Assembly (NCBI GenBank): GCA_008638375.1
Contig: CM018035.1
Coordinates: 23,820,307 to 23,884,306 of the forward strand
Source of the DNA: Nyssa sinensis
Taxonomy: Eukaryota > Streptophyta > Magnoliopsida > Cornales > Nyssaceae
Reading direction: 5' to 3'
Length of the DNA: 64,000 nucleotides
In this document: positions 60,431 to 64,000 of the stretch, piece after piece
Position numbering within the stretch: the first letter of the stretch is position 1
Layout: every line of letters begins with the position of its first letter
The notes under the pieces: model-generated
Seen by the model: only the letters and a program-made list of their open reading frames with translations
Database searches by the model: none
What the model was told of the DNA's origin: nothing
Translations under genes and position numbers: made by a program

Positions 60431-61640
60431 GTTAAATATGTTGGGCCAATGGGGTTCGGCTATATGGCTTAAATGATGTGGGCTGAGTTTAAATTAGGTT
60501 GGACTATTAAATGAAATATGGGCCAGAAGGAGGCAGCTGAGCTCACTTGGGTTGAACCATGGGTTTTAAATGGGTTAAATCAATATGGATCAAAAGCTAA
60601 ATTGAAACGGGTCCTGTGGGGTTTATATTTTGTTCCCATTGCAAGATAGGGGATTGAGATCCTATCACACTGCTCTGTATGCGAGATGAAGATAAACACG
60701 ATGGTGGAGGCTGCGGTCCGCAAAGTCAATGTTGGCGACTGGTGGTGCGACACTGTTACTGTTGACGGCAAGATTTTTTATTTTATTTTATTTTTTTGTA
60801 TCGATAGATGACAAGCTTCTAACAAAGGCAAAGCTCTGCAACAATAGTGTCTGTGCTGGGTTTGTGACTACAATTGTGACAGGCAGTGATGGATATTGTA
60901 GCGAGGGCAACGGTGGTGGAGTATTTGTCGCAAGGATCAATCTGGTGGTGGCAACGGTCACAGACAGTGATTATGGCCCCAGGAAAATGAACAGTAGCTT
61001 GCACAGAGGGTGAAGATGCTTCTTGTGATCTGCGATTGATGAGGCTGATGGGCCGTGATTTTCCTGGGAGGGTGCTTGTAAGGACTATGTAGACATTTCG
61101 CAAGGAGAGGTGCGATTATTGTGGTTGATGGTGAGACTCAGTGATTTGCCACTTCGTTGGTGGTGGTGATGATGAACAATTGGTTTGAGTTTTGCTCGGC
61201 GATGATGGTTGATGTGGGATTATGTGGGCTTCAAATCTGAGATGTTTGAATGGAGTTGTGAATGGTGATGATAATCAGTGGGTGATGAAGATCAGGTTTT
61301 AGGCTCTGATACCAAGCTTGTGTGCAGCACAGAAGAGAGAGGAGAGAATAGAGAAGAAAAGAAAGAATGAGAGAAAGAGAGGAAACCGAGACAGTGACTA
61401 GAAAGAAAACTCAATATCCAATATCCTAATATCAATGCAATTCAATAATCAAAGTCTTCTTGTCTCATAAAATCAACCCCTATAAATAGGCAAACCCTAA
61501 ATAAACTTACCAAAATAAACATAACTCCTAAAATAGATTAAGTTCTAAATAAAATAAAATAAATACATAAATTAAAATATCCTCCAGAATCAAATACAAC
61601 TGGCTTGTAGGATCCTTCCTGTTCCCCATCCACATTGACC
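60431..61640 (-). mobile_element. 5' fragment of an LTR retrotransposon (LTR plus leader)
   Basis: The minus strand reads TGGTATCAGAGC at 61303-61314, an exact tRNA-Met primer-binding site. To its right (higher coordinates) an LTR-like block begins at 61319 on the plus strand as TGTGTGCAGCAC and contains CTATAAATAGG near 61480, a likely TATA box. To its left runs a His/Thr/Pro-rich leader-like region (61300 to about 60780). No gag or pol frame and no second LTR were found, so it is a truncated or non-autonomous copy with uncertain ends. Confidence 0.55.
61303..61314 (-). other. Primer-binding site
   Basis: Exact initiator tRNA-Met complement (TGGTATCAGAGC on the minus strand), four bases inside the presumed LTR. 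Confidence 0.8.
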
Positions 61641-62431
61641 GACCATGCAGGATGAACTCAAGATTTTTTCTTCTTTTTTTTTTCTGACAAGTATGGATGA
61701 ACTAAAGAGTATTGTTTATGGTTGGCTAAAAGCACCAAAGTTATTAAATCACAAAGAGAATGAGAAATAGAAGCAGAATTGGGAGGAACTAATCTCTCAA
61801 TCACTTACTCTTAGGAGAAAAGCAAATTACACTCTCGGTAAAAATTTCAACTCACTTCTCAAAAAAAAAAAAAAAGGGTACCATTCACTTTCAAACAGAA
61901 AACCCCAATATTAAAGAATGTCAGCCCTTGTCACCCCAACTATCAAGAGAAACTTATGAAACCCAAAGACAGAAACACTCTTATTCAGAGCTATCCAGAG
62001 TTACAGTATCATGAACATAAACTTGCTACTGTAGCATTAATAAATGAAATCCAGCATGTAAGACTCAGAATTGGTAACTGAAGGATCAAACAAATACTTG
62101 TAAATACATGAATGTGGCTACAACCTCCCATGGCTATCTTGACTATGCCGCATAATTATTTGGGGCCATGGAACCAAGACCTTAGAAACTTCTTTTGTAT
62201 ATTTTGGGATGCTTCCATAACACCCAGTGAGGCAAACTGAAGGCAGAGGCATCAACATTTGCACTTGGTTTCAGAAAAAAAAAAAAAAAAAAAACAAAAA
62301 CAAAAAACAAAACAAAGAAGAAGAAAAGCAATTCACACTTTTTTTTTTCATTCGGTAAAGTTAGTGTATTATAAATAAGGCGCTTGATGGGGGCGAATCC
62401 ATAATTACAAAAAAGGGAGGGGGGCACAAAA

Positions 62432-62466
<35 letters not shown>

Positions 62467-62689
62467 CACATTAAGAAAACTGATGGGGATAAAAAAGAGT
62501 GGATAACTTGACCATCTACAAAAAAAGGGCATAATTACCAAAATTTTCAAGCACACTGTAGGGCTTAAACTTAGTTTCACAAAGTTAGTGATACAGACCA
62601 GAACATATATTTCCAAGTTCTATAAACACTACAAAAATAGCATACTAAAAATCACCACCCACAGCATTGCTTGCTTGCTAAAAATCACA
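61641..62689. other. Non-coding stretch with simple repeats
   Basis: Contains poly-A tracts (61861-61875, 62275-62294) and an (AC)n microsatellite at about 62430-62455. No gene is recognised. Confidence 0.5.
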
Positions 62690-63245
62690 GACATGGGACA
62701 TAGATACGACACAAGAAGGACACACGGAAACGGCACTTCTCAAAAAAATTAGACACAGATATGTCAAAGATACGTTAAATATTTTTTTATTGTTTTATAT
62801 GACCATACAATAAAAATTTAATATTATTTCAATCAAAATTAGAATAAAAGAACATAAATCATAACAATATTATTAAGATATCAAAATAACAAATTCATTA
62901 AATAAACATTCAAGAACTTCTTCATTTAATCATTAGCATCCATGATCCAAGTTCCAAAAAAATATTCTAGCCACTACACAAACATTTATATATATATATA
63001 TATATATAAAGAAGAAAAAAAACAAAAGAGAAGCAGAGAAAAATGAGGGAAAATCCAAAAAAAAAAAAAAATGAAGAACAAAAAGATCTAAAAATCGTAT
63101 CCCAAAATTGTTCAAAACGTGTTTCCAGTACTCATCCGAAATTTAAAAAAATAAAAATAAATCGGACACTCTTTTTTTGCTTGGCTGACGTGTCCAAACG
63201 TGTCCATGTCTGACATATGTCCAACACTGATACGTGAGACAAAAT
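62690..63245. repeat. Candidate inverted-repeat element rich in GGACAC/GTGTCC words
   Basis: The left end has GACATGGGACATAG and GGACACACGG; the right end has GTGTCCAAACGTGTCCATGT and ATGTCCAACAC. The arms are roughly inverted copies around a low-complexity centre. No target duplication was identified, so class and borders are uncertain. Confidence 0.35.
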
Positions 63246-64000
63246 AGAATGTTCATGCTTCATAACTTACTAATATCTCCTTCAATACACCCCTAATGAC
63301 GAACTTTCTATGTTTGATGTGGGAAAATAGTGTAGCCTACAATTGATTTTTGTGTTTATTATGGATAAGAGGTAGAAGAAAGGATATTTGATTTCTTAAC
63401 TCAAATGTGTTGGAATTGGCTTGATTTTGTAATCATGATGTTGCAGGAATTTCAGGGTTTGATTGTTGAAAATTCCGGACAGCGGCTACCTAGAGGTTTC
63501 AGGTGTGAAATCAAAGGCCAAAAGGCACGAAGAGGGTCAAGGCTGATTAGGGCTTGGTACGGTTGAGTTTTGGGATAAAATAAGGACTATTCTAAGGCCA
63601 AGGACCATAACCTGTAAATAGTATTTAAAGAGAAAGATGAGGAGGATAAGAAAAAGAATATCTAGGAAACGCACCTAAGGAGTTTTTGGTACTCACCTCT
63701 TAAGGCAAGGTTGCTTCACAAATCAAAAAATCTCAAATTCTCGTAACTCAAGTCTTGTTGAATTAAATGACTGCATATGTATATATACACACTACTGCAG
63801 CAATCCTACTCTGAAACTTTAACTATTAAGATAATTCTAGACCTAGAAGATCCCACTTACAATGACCCAATAACAAGATTCAAAATGAGACTCATGCATC
63901 ATTACTAAAGCCAATGTCCAGCAACTCAGGAAATTATCAAAATACGGTTGACTCCTAAGACCTAACAAAACATAAGCTTGAGTAGTATCTCGTCCATCTC
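63246..64000. other. Unassigned right end of window
   Basis: No gene seen. The 63400-63720 part is less AT-rich, with a TATTTAAAG box near 63630, and might be LTR-derived. Confidence 0.35.

Noticed and set aside
62182..62616. Possible N-terminal PEX3 or other exon on the minus strand
   Set aside because: It is mostly Phe and Val runs from poly-A and AC repeats, and the readable tail does not match the PEX3 N-terminal half.
56289..64000. Search for the missing upstream PEX3 exons
   Set aside because: No segment encoding the expected membrane anchor or the ILGRHLY-type region was found; the exons probably lie beyond 64000.

Overview
This is a repeat-dense plant nuclear window. The evidence is plant-type Ty1/copia and Ty3/gypsy retrotransposons primed by initiator tRNA-Met, an Au-like SINE, a hAT-type DNA element, and one interrupted gene whose protein matches plant PEX3. 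There are no bacterial features (no operons, ribosome binding sites or CRISPR array). A large, TE-rich eudicot genome is my inference; the species is not determined.

Left part, 1-20 kb. Positions 1-2974 look like the 3' portion of a long LTR. Next comes a decayed copia leader and gag (about 3.04-3.99 kb). A 3.4-kb solo LTR (4385-10804, target duplication GGCTA) is split by a second, 3.0-kb solo LTR of the same superfamily (5799-8816, target duplication GTACC). A defective copia element lies on the minus strand at 10936-15764. A third long LTR (17101 to about 20185) is B-like in its 5' half and A-like in its 3' half.

Centre, 20.6-42.5 kb. A 13.75-kb gypsy element on the minus strand (20623-34375, target duplication GAATC) has LTRs of about 3 kb and a 3.9-kb interior that keeps only protease and partial reverse-transcriptase remnants. 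Its 5' LTR carries a 3.9-kb solo LTR (28055-31967) in the opposite orientation. Further right are a small two-LTR element with a gypsy-gag relic (36.7-38.6 kb), tandem repeats, and another probable long LTR ending at 42518.

Right part, 43-64 kb. The only cellular gene I can support is the 3' half of PEX3 (peroxisome biogenesis) on the minus strand. Three exons (56161-56288, 47309-47536, 46099-46351) have consensus splice sites and join in frame to encode 202 residues. Its introns hold an Au-like SINE with a perfect 14-bp target duplication, a 307-bp miniature LTR retrotransposon, and a complete but dead copia element. A 1.25-kb hAT-type element with an 8-bp target duplication lies upstream of the first visible exon, presumably also in an intron. 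The N-terminal exons of PEX3 are not seen up to 64000 and should lie outside the window.

I did not find a new multi-gene system. The most informative material is the dated nesting of elements, the apparently recombinant LTRs, and the accumulation of several TE classes inside one housekeeping gene. Family assignments rest on motifs read by eye; no database search was run.
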